A stretch of 51,684 bases of DNA from Bauldia sp. (GCF_020442045.1 NZ_JAGRLA010000086.1:1-51684), one strand, 5' to 3'. Counted from the stretch's first letter, positions 27,025-35,566 are shown. Made by a program: numbers and translations. The notes: generated by a model not told the origin, from the sequence alone.

Positions 27025-27674
27025 TGGAGCGCCGCCGGACCGCCATCCTGATTTCGGGGCGCGGCAGCAACATGAGCGCCCTCGCCGCGGCGGCGATGGA
27101 GCCGGACTACCCGGCCGAGATATCCCTCGTCGTCTCGAACCGGCCGGATGCAGCGGGGCTGGTGCGCGCCCGCGAGATGGGGATTGCCATCGACGTCGTC
27201 GATCACAAGGCCTTTGGCGACAAGGCGGCTTTCGAGGCGGCCCTCACCGCGACGCTCGAGCGTGCCGGCACCGAGATCGTCTGCCTGGCGGGCTTCATGC
27301 GGCTCCTTTCCGAGGATTTCGTCCACCGCTGGCATGACCGGCTGATCAACATCCATCCATCGCTCCTGCCCGCCTTTACCGGCCTGAACACCCACGTCCG
27401 GGCCCTCGACGCCGGCGTCAAGCTGCATGGCTGCACCGTCCATTACGTCCGCGCCGCGATGGACAACGGCCCGATCATCGGACAGGCCGCCGTCCCGGTG
27501 CTGCCGGGCGACACGCCGGAGGCACTGGGAGACCGGGTGCTCGCCGCCGAGCACCAGCTCTACCCGAGGGCCCTCGCCCTTGTCGCCAGGGAGGAAGTCC
27601 GGGTCGTCGACGAGCTGGTCCGCTTCTCGACGCCGCCCGCCAAGCCGCCGGGCATGCTGCTGTCGATCGGCTAG
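27024..27674 (+). CDS. purN: Phosphoribosylglycinamide formyltransferase
   Basis: A 216-residue folate-dependent GAR transformylase (PurN) that adds a formyl group in the third step of purine synthesis. Landmarks are TAILISGRGSNMSAL (phosphate-binding loop), the catalytic segment INIHPSLLPAFTGLNTH with the Asn and His pair, and HGCTVHYVRAAMDNGPIIGQ with the catalytic Asp in the loop. Its start codon shares a base with the purM stop. Its end overlaps the convergent oxidoreductase gene by 4 bases. Confidence 0.96.
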   Translation: MERRRTAILISGRGSNMSALAAAAMEPDYPAEISLVVSNRPDAAGLVRAREMGIAIDVVDHKAFGDKAAFEAALTATLERAGTEIVCLAGFMRLLSEDFVHRWHDRLINIHPSLLPAFTGLNTHVRALDAGVKLHGCTVHYVRAAMDNGPIIGQAAVPVLPGDTPEALGDRVLAAEHQLYPRALALVAREEVRVVDELVRFSTPPAKPPGMLLSIG

Positions 27675-29791
27675 CCTGTGGCGGGGCCGGCCACCTCGAT
27701 CCACACCCGGTTGTCGTGGAAGGCGGCGCCCCCATAGGGGGCGATGGGATCGGCGCCGGTCAGCGTGTTGATGCCGCGGCCGTCGACGAAGGTGGCATTG
27801 GCCCACACGCCTTCCGAGATCAACACGCCGCGGCACACCCCGTCGAAATACCGGGCGTGGAGCCTCACCCTGCCCCGCTCGTTGCCGAGACGCACTTCGG
27901 AGCCGTCGGCGATCCCGCGCTCGGCCGCGTCGAGCGGGTGGATCATGACCTCGGGCCTGCCTCCCTCCTTGGCGCGGGACGACGGCGTCTCGTTGAAGCT
28001 CGAATTGAGGAAGGAGCGCGCCGGCGACGTCGCCAGCCTGAAGGGATGCGCCGCGTCGACCTCCTCGATCGCCGTGAAGTGATCTGGAAAGCTCGGCAGC
28101 GTCGGCCATGGTCCCATCGGACCGTTATTCGGCGCATCGACGCTGGTCCAGTCCGGCTTGAAGTGGAACCTGCCGTCAGCATGGCCGAAGCCGTCGAGAT
28201 AGTGGGACGTCCGGAAATCCGGCTGGCAGTCGATCCATTTCGCGGCTTCGAGCTCGGCCAGCGTTCCCCGCCCTGACTGGCGGAGCATCCAGTCGATATG
28301 CTCGCGTTCGCTCATGCCGAAGCCGGGATGGTCCGCGCCGAGCCGTTCGGCGAGCCCGGCGAAGACCTGGTGGTTGGTGCGGCATTCGCCCGGCGGCTCG
28401 ACCAGCTTGGGGCCGAACAGGATATGCTGGTGGCCACCGCCGCGATAGATGTCGTCATGCTCCATGAACATGGTCGCCGGCAGCACGATATCGGCCATCG
28501 CCGCCGTCTCGGTCATCACCTGCTCATGGACGCAGACGAACAGGTCGTCGCGCGCGAAGCCGGCGCGCACTTTCTCCTGATCCGGCGCGACCGACATCGG
28601 GTTGGTGTTCTGGATCAGCATCGCCGTGACCGGTGGCCCGTCGAACAGGACCTCCGGCTCGCCGCACAGCACCGCGCCGATCCGCGACTGGTCGAGGCGC
28701 CGGGTCGCCGGGTCGCAGAGTTCGTGCGCCTCGATCATCCGCTTGTCGAGGTTGAAGATCGCGCCATTGGTATGGAAGGCGCCCCCGCCCTCGTATTGCC
28801 AGGCGCCGGTCACGGCGGCGATCGAGGATGCCGCATGCATGGACACGGCGCCGCTCCGCGAACGCGTGAAGCCGTAGCCGAGCCGGAAAAAGGTCCGCTT
28901 GGTGGTGCCGACGGCCCTGGCGAAGGCTTCGATCTCCTCGATACCGAGGCCGGTGATCGCAGCCGCCCATTCCGGCGTCCGCGAGGCGAGATGCGCCTCG
29001 AGCTCGTCCGGGAAATCGGTGTAGCGCGCGAGGTAGTCGCGATCGGCGTGGCCGTCGCGGAAGAGAATATGCATGACCGCGCAGGCCAGCGCCGCATCGG
29101 TTCCGGGCCGCAGGCAGAGCGCGATATCGGCCTGCTTCATCGTCTCGTTGCGGTAGACGTCGACCACCGCGATCCGGGCGCCCCGCTCCTTTCGGGCGCG
29201 GATGGCATGGGTCATCACGTTGACCTGGGTGGCGACCGCGTTGGTGCCCCAGATCACGACGAGGTCGGATTTCGCCATCTCGCGCGGATCGGGGCCGGCG
29301 AGCTTGCCGGTTCCGGCGGCGTAGCCGGCATGGGCGGGGTTGGTGCAGATCGTGTCGAACTGCCGCGAGTAGCGTTTGGCGTGGCGGAGGCGATGGATGC
29401 CGTCGCGCTGCACCAGGCCCATGGTGCCCGCGTAGAAGTAAGGCCAGACGGTCTGCGAGCCGAACCGCTCCTCCGCCTCCAGGAAGGCCCGGGCGACGGC
29501 GTCGAGGGCATCGTCCCAGCCGATCCGCTCCCAGGCATTCGTGTCGCGCCAGTCGGAATTACCCTTTTCTCCTTTCCGACGAAGGGGATAGAGCAATCGG
29601 TTCGGATTGTGAATCCGCTCGGCATAGCGTGCCACCTTGGCGCAGATCACGCCCGCCGTGTAGTCGAGATCCGCCGCGCCACGCACCCTGCCGATGCCGC
29701 CGTCGATCAGCTCCACCTCGAGCGCGCATGTCGACGGACAGTCATGCGGACAGGCAGTGTGGCCGAGGCGGTTCGGCAATGGGCGGTTCAT
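27671..29791 (-). CDS. Molybdopterin (bis-MGD) oxidoreductase with one [4Fe-4S] cluster
   Basis: A cytoplasmic oxidoreductase of about 706 residues in the DMSO reductase/formate dehydrogenase superfamily. The N-terminal cluster motif CPHDCPSTC (CxxCxxxC) with the fourth Cys in GVICAKV binds [4Fe-4S]. WGTNAVATQVNVMTHAIRARKERG and GGGAFHTNG belong to the pterin-binding domains, and VRLHARYFDGVCRGVLISEG is in the C-terminal MopB domain. There is no Tat signal, so it is probably cytoplasmic, and no partner subunit is encoded nearby. The substrate is unknown. I start at the ATG at 29791 so that the Fe-S motif is near the N-terminus; ATGs at 29827 and 29848 are alternatives. Confidence 0.88.
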   Translation of the reverse strand: MNRPLPNRLGHTACPHDCPSTCALEVELIDGGIGRVRGAADLDYTAGVICAKVARYAERIHNPNRLLYPLRRKGEKGNSDWRDTNAWERIGWDDALDAVARAFLEAEERFGSQTVWPYFYAGTMGLVQRDGIHRLRHAKRYSRQFDTICTNPAHAGYAAGTGKLAGPDPREMAKSDLVVIWGTNAVATQVNVMTHAIRARKERGARIAVVDVYRNETMKQADIALCLRPGTDAALACAVMHILFRDGHADRDYLARYTDFPDELEAHLASRTPEWAAAITGLGIEEIEAFARAVGTTKRTFFRLGYGFTRSRSGAVSMHAASSIAAVTGAWQYEGGGAFHTNGAIFNLDKRMIEAHELCDPATRRLDQSRIGAVLCGEPEVLFDGPPVTAMLIQNTNPMSVAPDQEKVRAGFARDDLFVCVHEQVMTETAAMADIVLPATMFMEHDDIYRGGGHQHILFGPKLVEPPGECRTNHQVFAGLAERLGADHPGFGMSEREHIDWMLRQSGRGTLAELEAAKWIDCQPDFRTSHYLDGFGHADGRFHFKPDWTSVDAPNNGPMGPWPTLPSFPDHFTAIEEVDAAHPFRLATSPARSFLNSSFNETPSSRAKEGGRPEVMIHPLDAAERGIADGSEVRLGNERGRVRLHARYFDGVCRGVLISEGVWANATFVDGRGINTLTGADPIAPYGGAAFHDNRVWIEVAGPATG

Positions 29792-29992
29792 GGAGGCGGC
29801 TCCAGCATCAACGGGGCGACGGTCCATCCCGTTCCTTCGGCTTCGCATCCGAGCGGCGAATGGTCAATCCCGGGTGGTGATCGCGCCCGGCACCTTCCGC
29901 CGCCTGATGGTTGATTCCCATGACCCGGACGCATAGGTCTATGCCCTGTCTCCATCCCGCCCCATCTCCCCGACAGACCAGCAGGACGCGCC

Positions 29993-31540
29993 ATGTGCGG
30001 CTTCATTTGCCTTTGGAACATCGACGACGAGGCGCTCGCCCGCCGGATGATCGACAAGATCGCCCACCGCGGGCCCGACGAGGTCGGTATCCACCGGTCG
30101 CCCAACGTGCCGGCGGTGATGGCCCATTGCCGGCTGTCGATCATCGGCCCCGCGGACGGAAGCCAGCCGATCTACAGCGCCGACAACATCCTCGTCGCCA
30201 ACGGCGAAATCTACAACTATGCCGACCTGCGGGCGATCCTCGGCGAGAGCGCCTTCGAGACGATGAGCGACAGCGAAACGATCCTGCATCTCTTCCGGTC
30301 CGACCGCCTGCGCTGGATCGCCAAGCTCGACGGCATGTTCGCCTTCGTCTTGGCGACGCCGACACGGATCATCGCCGCCCGCGACCCGCTTGGCATCAAG
30401 CCGCTCTACATGGCCCGCATCGACGGCGGCCTCGCCTTCGCTTCCGAGCTCAAGGCGTTCGACGGACTCGACCTCGACCCGGCCGACGTCGAGGCCATCG
30501 ACCCCGGCGGCATGTACGATTCCCGAGACGGTTTCCGCGAATGGTACCGCATGCCCCAGGGCGCCGCCGAACTCGGGGCCGGCGAAGACCCCGAGCCGAT
30601 CTGGCGGGAATTGCGGCTGGTGCTGGAAGCGGCAGTGCGCAAGTGGATGGTCGCCGACGTCGAGATCGGCTCGTTCCTGTCGGGCGGGCTCGACTCCTCG
30701 GTGATCGCGGCGCTTGCCGCCAGCGCCATCGACCGGCCGCTCAAGACCTTTGCGGTCGGGACCGAAGGCAGTCCCGATCTCGCCGCGGCGCGGCGGGTGG
30801 CGGAGCATATCGGCTCCGATCATCACGAGCTTGTCTTCACCGCCGAAGACCTGGCCCGGGTGCTGCCCGAGGTCGTCTATCACCTCGAAAGCGCCGACGT
30901 GGACCTGGTGCGCAGCGCCATGCCGACGTGGTTCGCCACGACGCTGGCCCGCCGCCACGTCAAGGCGGTGCTGACCGGCGAAGGCGCCGACGAGCTGTTC
31001 GCGGGCTACACCTATCACCACGCCTATGCCCGCAAGCCGCGGGCGCTGGCCGACGAGCTCACCCGCGCGCTCGGCACCATGCACAACATCAACCTGCAGC
31101 GTGTCGACCGCATCACCATGGCGCGGGGGCTGGAGGCCCGCACGCCTTTCCTCGACCGCGACCTGATCGACTTCGCCCAGTCGATCCCCGCTTCCCTGAA
31201 GATGAAGATCACCGAGGGAGCGGGAAGTGGAACGACGGAGAAGTGGATCCTGCGCAAGGCCTGCCAAGACCTGCTGCCGGCCGATCTGGTCTGGCGCCAG
31301 AAGGCACAATTTGACGAGGGAAGCGGCACGGTCGATGCGCTGGACCAGGCCCTGTCGCTGATAACCGGCGAACCGACCGTCGGCCGCGAGGCGGAGGGGC
31401 GGCTCTACGACGAGCTGCTCCGCGCGCGCTACCGAAACCCCGATCTGATCCTGCGGCATGCCGGGATGTGGACCGCCGAGCGCGTGGCGGTGCCGGAGAT
31501 AGGGGAAGGCGCCGTCGCCGACGCCGTCCCTGCGAGCTGA
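29993..31540 (+). CDS. Glutamine-dependent asparagine synthetase-like amidotransferase
   Basis: A 515-residue two-domain enzyme. The N-terminal class II glutamine amidotransferase domain begins MCGFICLWN with the nucleophile Cys2, and has HRGPDE and ANGEIYNYADLR. The C-terminal AsnB-type synthetase domain has the PP-loop FLSGGLDSSV, LTGEGADELFAGY, and EARTPFLDRDLI. It should transfer ammonia from glutamine to an acyl-adenylate, classically making asparagine. At 515 residues it is a little shorter than E. coli AsnB (about 554), and related paralogues make other amides. It is divergent from the molybdopterin enzyme at a gap of about 200 bases. Confidence 0.88.
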   Translation: MCGFICLWNIDDEALARRMIDKIAHRGPDEVGIHRSPNVPAVMAHCRLSIIGPADGSQPIYSADNILVANGEIYNYADLRAILGESAFETMSDSETILHLFRSDRLRWIAKLDGMFAFVLATPTRIIAARDPLGIKPLYMARIDGGLAFASELKAFDGLDLDPADVEAIDPGGMYDSRDGFREWYRMPQGAAELGAGEDPEPIWRELRLVLEAAVRKWMVADVEIGSFLSGGLDSSVIAALAASAIDRPLKTFAVGTEGSPDLAAARRVAEHIGSDHHELVFTAEDLARVLPEVVYHLESADVDLVRSAMPTWFATTLARRHVKAVLTGEGADELFAGYTYHHAYARKPRALADELTRALGTMHNINLQRVDRITMARGLEARTPFLDRDLIDFAQSIPASLKMKITEGAGSGTTEKWILRKACQDLLPADLVWRQKAQFDEGSGTVDALDQALSLITGEPTVGREAEGRLYDELLRARYRNPDLILRHAGMWTAERVAVPEIGEGAVADAVPAS

Positions 31541-31541
31541 T

Positions 31542-31561
31542 CGGGCCGGGAGGACGGCCCG
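31542..31561 (+). terminator. Hairpin after the asparagine synthetase-like gene
   Basis: CGGGCCG pairs with CGGCCCG around GGAGGA immediately after the stop codon. The stem is GC-rich, but only a weak T-rich stretch follows. Confidence 0.45.
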
Positions 31562-31669
31562 GCCCTTGCGCGTCACATCCGCCCGCTGCGTCAGGCGCGC
31601 TTCGGATCGAGCGTCGCCGTGTAGAGCTCGGCGTCGTCGCGATCCATCAGCCGGACGGTAATGGATGCT

Positions 31670-32224
31670 TCAGACCACCGCCCATGCCGCGAGAGATAGC
31701 CGGCCGATGTCGTCGACCGTCAGTCCTTCGAGGCGCAATCCGTCGGCCTGCTCCGCTTTCGGCGACATGACGACCTTCAGTGACGCTATGCGGTCACCCT
31801 TGAAGGTGAATGTGTGATTGCCCGAGACTTCGAACCCGCGCTCATCATTGGTGCCGATGATCGTGGTCCAGCCGACGGCGTAGCGATCCGGGTCGTCTGA
31901 CACGCCCTCGCGATCGAGGCCGCGAATGCGGTTGACGTGTGTTTCCACCATCCCCAACGCCGCGTCCCGCAGGCCCGAGTCGTCGCTCTGGCCATTGAAT
32001 GCGAGCGGCATGCCGGACGCCTTGAGCCGGTTGCTGTAGAGAGTGCGGATTGCGTTTCGGCCGACGAACGTCCCGACCAAAGGGGGGGCGCCGGCAAATT
32101 CGAAGACACCCTCCTCGTCCCATAGTTCAGTCAACTGGTCGACCGCGTTCTCGCTTCCGGATCGCAGATCCCGGATGTAGTTGAAGTACCGGTCGACAAT
32201 CTCCTCTCTCGACTGCATTGCCAT
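31670..32224 (-). CDS. NTF2-like (SnoaL/ketosteroid isomerase-type) protein, last gene of the radical SAM operon
   Basis: A 184-residue cytoplasmic protein with the pattern of the NTF2/SnoaL fold. It has an N-terminal helix (SREEIVDRYFNYIRDL), then LTELWDEEGVFEFAGAPPLVGTFVGRNAIRTLY, the usual start of such domains. A sheet region around HTFTFKGDRIASLKVVMSP ends it. Fold members include isomerases, cyclases and binding proteins; no catalytic residues can be assigned. GAGAGGTGAG precedes the ATG. It lies 18 bases after the second radical SAM gene, so it is probably part of that operon and may bind the pathway's product or intermediate. Confidence 0.7.
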   Translation of the reverse strand: MAMQSREEIVDRYFNYIRDLRSGSENAVDQLTELWDEEGVFEFAGAPPLVGTFVGRNAIRTLYSNRLKASGMPLAFNGQSDDSGLRDAALGMVETHVNRIRGLDREGVSDDPDRYAVGWTTIIGTNDERGFEVSGNHTFTFKGDRIASLKVVMSPKAEQADGLRLEGLTVDDIGRLSLAAWAVV

Positions 32225-32242
32225 GACTCACCTCTCTCGGCG

Positions 32243-33286
32243 TTATTGCAGAGCGTCCCTCTGCGGTTCGGGAATCCAGCACCTTGGATCCGTAGCGAAC
32301 GGATTTCCGGTGTGGGCATATGCAACGGCGCGGCATCCTCCGCACCTCTCGCGCACCGCGCAGGCGTGGCAGGCTCCCTGGAGTTTGCTCCGATCCTGGA
32401 ACGCCTGGATAAGCGGCGAGCCTGTCCAGATTTCGCGGAAGGGGGCGCGCCGGATATTCCCTATCTTGATGGGCAGGAGCACACAGGGCAGCACCGCGCC
32501 GTCTGCCGTGACGCATCCCTGGCCGCGTCCGGCTTGGCACCCGGCGAATGCGGGCATGTTCTCCGCCTCACAGTCCACGAGAACCTCTTGGGCGAGATGC
32601 GTCGTGATCTCGAGGCGGCCGGAGAATTGTTCCTTGAGCCGGGCGCACCGCCGGATGATGTTCCGCCAGGCGCCGTCACCAGGATCGAGGCTGTTCCTGC
32701 CGCGACCGGTCGCCACGAACCGCGACAGGTTGAGGCGCCGGATGCCGGTACCCGACAGGAATTCGACGAAGGCCTCGAGGGAATGATGGTTGAGCGTCGT
32801 TATCGTGCAGCAAACGTGTACTCTCAGGCCGGCGTCACGCCCCGTGCGAATGGTCTTGAGCACGCGGTCAAACAGGCCCGGCCATTGGCGAAGCTCGTCG
32901 TGCTGGTCGGCGAATCCGTCAAGGCTCACCTGAATCCGGTCGAGGCCGAGCTCGGCGAGCTTTTGCGCGCGCGCGGGCGTCAGTTTCGCGCCGTTTGTGG
33001 CAATGCCGACCGTCATGCCGCGCATTTTCGCGTGGGCGATGATCTCCAGCATGTCGCGCCGAAGAAGCGGTTCGCCGCCGGAGATGCCGAAGTCGATCAC
33101 TCCGGCGGCGGTGAGTTGATCTATGAGGTTCTTCGCCTCGTCGGTATTCAACTCGTCGGGGGAGCGCCGCGCGGAGTTCGAAGAGCAATGAAGGCACCGT
33201 GCGGTGCAAGCGTCGGTGGCAAGCCACACGACGTGGTATGGCGTCTCCGGGATGAACACCTGAGAGGCTTCGCGGACCCTAGCCAT
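32243..33286 (-). CDS. Radical SAM/SPASM maturase 2
   Basis: A 347-residue radical SAM enzyme. The cluster motif CTARCLHC (Cys27, 31, 34) binds the SAM-cleaving [4Fe-4S] cluster, and ISGGEPLLRRD contributes to SAM binding. The C-terminal SPASM domain, which carries auxiliary clusters, has cysteines in CQAGRGQGCVTADGAVLPC, CHACAVRERCGGC and DPRCW. The ending GGCRAVAYAHTGNPFATDPRCW resembles MftC, PqqE-like and NirJ/AhbD enzymes, which modify peptides or haem precursors. The start at 33286 overlaps the end of the PqqD-like gene by 8 bases. Its pairing with another SPASM enzyme suggests two sequential modifications. Confidence 0.88.
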   Translation of the reverse strand: MARVREASQVFIPETPYHVVWLATDACTARCLHCSSNSARRSPDELNTDEAKNLIDQLTAAGVIDFGISGGEPLLRRDMLEIIAHAKMRGMTVGIATNGAKLTPARAQKLAELGLDRIQVSLDGFADQHDELRQWPGLFDRVLKTIRTGRDAGLRVHVCCTITTLNHHSLEAFVEFLSGTGIRRLNLSRFVATGRGRNSLDPGDGAWRNIIRRCARLKEQFSGRLEITTHLAQEVLVDCEAENMPAFAGCQAGRGQGCVTADGAVLPCVLLPIKIGNIRRAPFREIWTGSPLIQAFQDRSKLQGACHACAVRERCGGCRAVAYAHTGNPFATDPRCWIPEPQRDALQ

Positions 33287-33566
33287 GGGTTCTCTCCAGA
33301 AGGCCGCGCGTCTCGAGTTCACCGAGGAATTGGAGCAATCTGCCGCGAACCTCGTCCGGTTGCGCCTTGAACGAGGGCGCCAGGTCCTCCGTAATCTCGT
33401 CGATGGTCTTGATGCCGTCGCAACGTGAGAAGACGGCGTGGCCGGTTGGCGGGATGAGGTGGAGTTCGTCGGTGTGCGAGTTGTAGAAAAGGTAGTCGCC
33501 CTTCTGAGGTCGGATGACGACCCACTTCGCTGCCTCGAAGATCGTTGCCCCGGTGACAACGGACAT
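33279..33566 (-). CDS. PqqD-like peptide-recognition (RRE) protein
   Basis: A 95-residue protein of the PqqD/MftB type: a small winged-helix RRE domain that normally binds the leader of a ribosomal peptide and hands it to a radical SAM enzyme. Supporting segments are YLFYNSHTDELHLIPPTGHAVFSRCDG and TIDEITEDLAPSFKAQPDEVRGRLLQFLGELETRGLL, the typical strand and helix pattern. GGAGGTGA stands 4 bases before the ATG at 33566, so the start is firm. It lies between the two radical SAM genes, 10 bases after the first and overlapping the second by 8. Confidence 0.85.
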   Translation of the reverse strand: MSVVTGATIFEAAKWVVIRPQKGDYLFYNSHTDELHLIPPTGHAVFSRCDGIKTIDEITEDLAPSFKAQPDEVRGRLLQFLGELETRGLLERTHG

Positions 33567-33576
33567 GGTCACCTCC

Positions 33577-34656
33577 TCAGATGGGAAGACCCTCGCCTGA
33601 AGCGAACAGGGCCGATATGTCAGGCGTGTGGTGCCGGACCCAGCAATGTGGATCGCCGGCAAGGGGATCGCCGCCGCTATATGCATACGCCACGGCGCGA
33701 CAGCCGCCGCAGGTCGCGATGTGCTCGCAATCCCCGCAGTTTCCGGTGACATGGCCCTTGCGCTCCCGGAACTGGTGGAGGAGCTGGGCGTTGGCCCACA
33801 TCGCCTTGAACGAGGTATCGGAGACACGTCCGATTTCTGTCGGAAGGAAGACGCAAGGGGTCACGCGCCCATCCGGCAGTATGCGGGCGACCAGTCTTCC
33901 CGCACCGCAGCCGACATATTTCCGCTGCTCCTCCTCGGCAACGAGGAGGGCAACCCGGCAATCGTGCCACATGATTTCCATGCGATCCTTGTAATCTTCG
34001 CGTGCGTCAATCCATTCCTGGAGGGTCTGCCGGAGCTCGTCGGGGGTCAGGGCGAGATCAATCGTCCCCCGTCCCGCGGGAACGTATTCGGACAGGTTGA
34101 CGGCGTCGGCACCGAGTTCGCAGGCGAGGTCGATAACGGCGCGGCCATGGCGCCAGTTCAGGCGAGTCGGCGTGAAGCCGACGACCACCCTGATGCCGCG
34201 CTCGGCAAGCATCCGCACGGCCCTGACCGCTTTCGCATGCAGGCCCTGAAGCTGGCGGAAGTGGTCGTGGATATCCGGCCGATGGCTGTCGATGCTGATC
34301 GTGACGCTCTTGACGCCGAGGCGGCGCAGCGTATCCGCGTTGCGCGCGGTGATACTCGAGCCGTTGCTGCCGACATTGACGTTGAGCCCGCGTTCGACCG
34401 CGTGTCCGACCAGCTCTTTCCAATGACGGTGCATCAACGGCTCCCCGCCGGAGAATGCCAGGACGAGCACGCCCGCATCCGCGAGCTGATCGATCAGATC
34501 CAGAGCGTCCGCAAGCGGCATCACGGCCGACGGATCCGCCTCGGGACCGGAGCTCGAATAGCAATGGAGGCATTTTGCATTGCACTTGTGCGTGATCTCC
34601 CAGGCCACGTAGAGAGGGGCGGAGAACGCGGCGAACGTGCTGTCAGTCCCGGTCAT
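33577..34656 (-). CDS. Radical SAM/SPASM maturase 1
   Basis: A 359-residue radical SAM enzyme with the cluster motif CNAKCLHC (Cys25, 29, 32), followed by LAFSGGEPLMHRHW. The SPASM domain has CGAGRLVARILPDGRVTPC (a C...GX4C module), CGDCEHIATCGGC and DPHCW. Its ending GGCRAVAYAYSGGDPLAGDPHCW parallels the second enzyme, so the pair arose by duplication or from the same subfamily. MftC, which decarboxylates and crosslinks the MftA peptide, and haem-modifying NirJ/AhbD are the nearest characterised types I can name. The ATG at 34656 overlaps the end of the preceding alpha/beta-barrel gene by 4 bases. Confidence 0.88.
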   Translation of the reverse strand: MTGTDSTFAAFSAPLYVAWEITHKCNAKCLHCYSSSGPEADPSAVMPLADALDLIDQLADAGVLVLAFSGGEPLMHRHWKELVGHAVERGLNVNVGSNGSSITARNADTLRRLGVKSVTISIDSHRPDIHDHFRQLQGLHAKAVRAVRMLAERGIRVVVGFTPTRLNWRHGRAVIDLACELGADAVNLSEYVPAGRGTIDLALTPDELRQTLQEWIDAREDYKDRMEIMWHDCRVALLVAEEEQRKYVGCGAGRLVARILPDGRVTPCVFLPTEIGRVSDTSFKAMWANAQLLHQFRERKGHVTGNCGDCEHIATCGGCRAVAYAYSGGDPLAGDPHCWVRHHTPDISALFASGEGLPI

Positions 34657-34994
34657 TGGCTCCCCCCGTCCTTGATCTCGGCGGTAAGGTCCAGGTAGCG
34701 CTCCACCTCCGGCGGCTCGATCAGCAGATCCCGCCACTGCGCGATAAAGGCTCTCATCTGCGGGTCTTGGGAAAGACGCGCATCGTCGAGCTGGAGCGCG
34801 CGCTCGGAGTCATACTCGACGATCTCGATAAAACGCCCAGGCCGATCGAGGCTTTGCAACAGCCTGATCCCGACACCCGGCAGCGACTCGTAGAATGGGG
34901 TCGCCTCCCGCAGGAAACGCTTCAGGTCGCGTCCCGTGGCGTCCCTGCAATTCAACCCGAGGTGCAACATGACGGGGCCTCTTGTTGCTGACAT
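34653..34994 (-). CDS. Dimeric alpha/beta-barrel (ABM-like) protein, first gene of the radical SAM operon
   Basis: A 113-residue protein whose pattern (VMLHLGLNC, a helix LKRFLREATPFYESLPGVG, then IRLLQSLDRPGRFIEIVEYDS and FIAQWRDLL) fits the ferredoxin-like dimeric barrel. This fold is shared by antibiotic-biosynthesis monooxygenases, IsdG-type haem oxygenases and stress proteins. No haem or substrate residues can be assigned. The ATG at 34994 has GAGGGAAG upstream. It is the promoter-proximal gene and its stop overlaps the start of the first radical SAM gene in 4 bases. A decayed fic gene lies just upstream. Confidence 0.7.
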   Translation of the reverse strand: MSATRGPVMLHLGLNCRDATGRDLKRFLREATPFYESLPGVGIRLLQSLDRPGRFIEIVEYDSERALQLDDARLSQDPQMRAFIAQWRDLLIEPPEVERYLDLTAEIKDGGSQ

Positions 34995-35079
34995 GCTTCC
35001 CTCTCAACCCATGATAGGTGCTACTGATCGCGGGGCTTTGACATGAATCAACAAATCGGCGGCTTTGATGCCAGATCGT

Positions 35080-35465
35080 GCCATCGAGGCCTTCGGGCTG
35101 CCGGTTGAGCATCCCGCCCTGCCGGGCATTGAGATGACCATCCCGGTGCGCCGCCCAGGAGCGCGCCCCGGCGGGGACAGTCGCGGGGATGCCGTCAGCG
35201 CCGCCGAGGGCATGGTCGAGGCAACCCAGCAACCATGTCGGCCCCGGCGTGATCTCAAGGTCGCCTTTCGGAGATGCGCGACGCCCGCCTTGGGAACAGG
35301 ATCGATCCCCTCCCCGCCATCGGACCAGGTCAGGAACGCATCCATCTCACGTCGAGCGATGCCGCCGCTCCGTCCGTCGACGGCGATCCCCGTCGTCCCG
35401 CTCCGCCCGGTCGGGAAGCCCGCGGCATGCCAGCCGAAGAGGCGCCCGTCGGTCAGCGCCGCATC
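35080..35465 (-). pseudogene. Decayed Fic-domain gene (DUF4172-type), catalytic core deleted
   Basis: Two out-of-register fragments of a Fic AMP-transferase-type protein remain. The upstream one reads ALTDGRLFGWHAAGFPTGRSG, then MDAFLTWSDGGEGIDPVPKAGVAHL (to about 35265). The downstream one, in another frame, reads LGCLDHALGGADGIPATV and HLNARQGGMLNRQPEGLDG (to about 35080). In intact proteins the catalytic HPFxxGNGR segment lies between these parts; here it is missing and the frame changes. No start or intact frame remains. This 572-base gap (34995-35566) otherwise holds only the promoter region of the operon at 34994 and of the SorC gene. Confidence 0.75.
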
Positions 35466-35566
35466 GCCGCGCGATTGATGAAGCGGCCCATTTTTTCTTC
35501 CGCGGCGCAGCCGGCGGCAGGTCTGGCCGTCAATTCCGGTCCCGGCGTCGCCATTGAGGCCCGGAC

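Noticed and set aside
28298..29914. 538-codon rightward frame opposite the molybdopterin oxidoreductase
   Set aside because: The opposite strand carries a clear enzyme with Fe-S and pterin motifs; the antisense translation has no domain-like features.
29939..31576. 545-codon leftward frame opposite the asparagine synthetase-like gene
   Set aside because: A mirror frame of a gene with intact catalytic motifs.
31590..31690. Leftward frame ending RLMDRDDAELYTATLDPKRA, overlapping the NTF2-like stop, considered as a precursor peptide or gene remnant
   Set aside because: It has no ribosome site and an upstream stop in the same frame; the family is unrecognised, so it is not listed as a feature.
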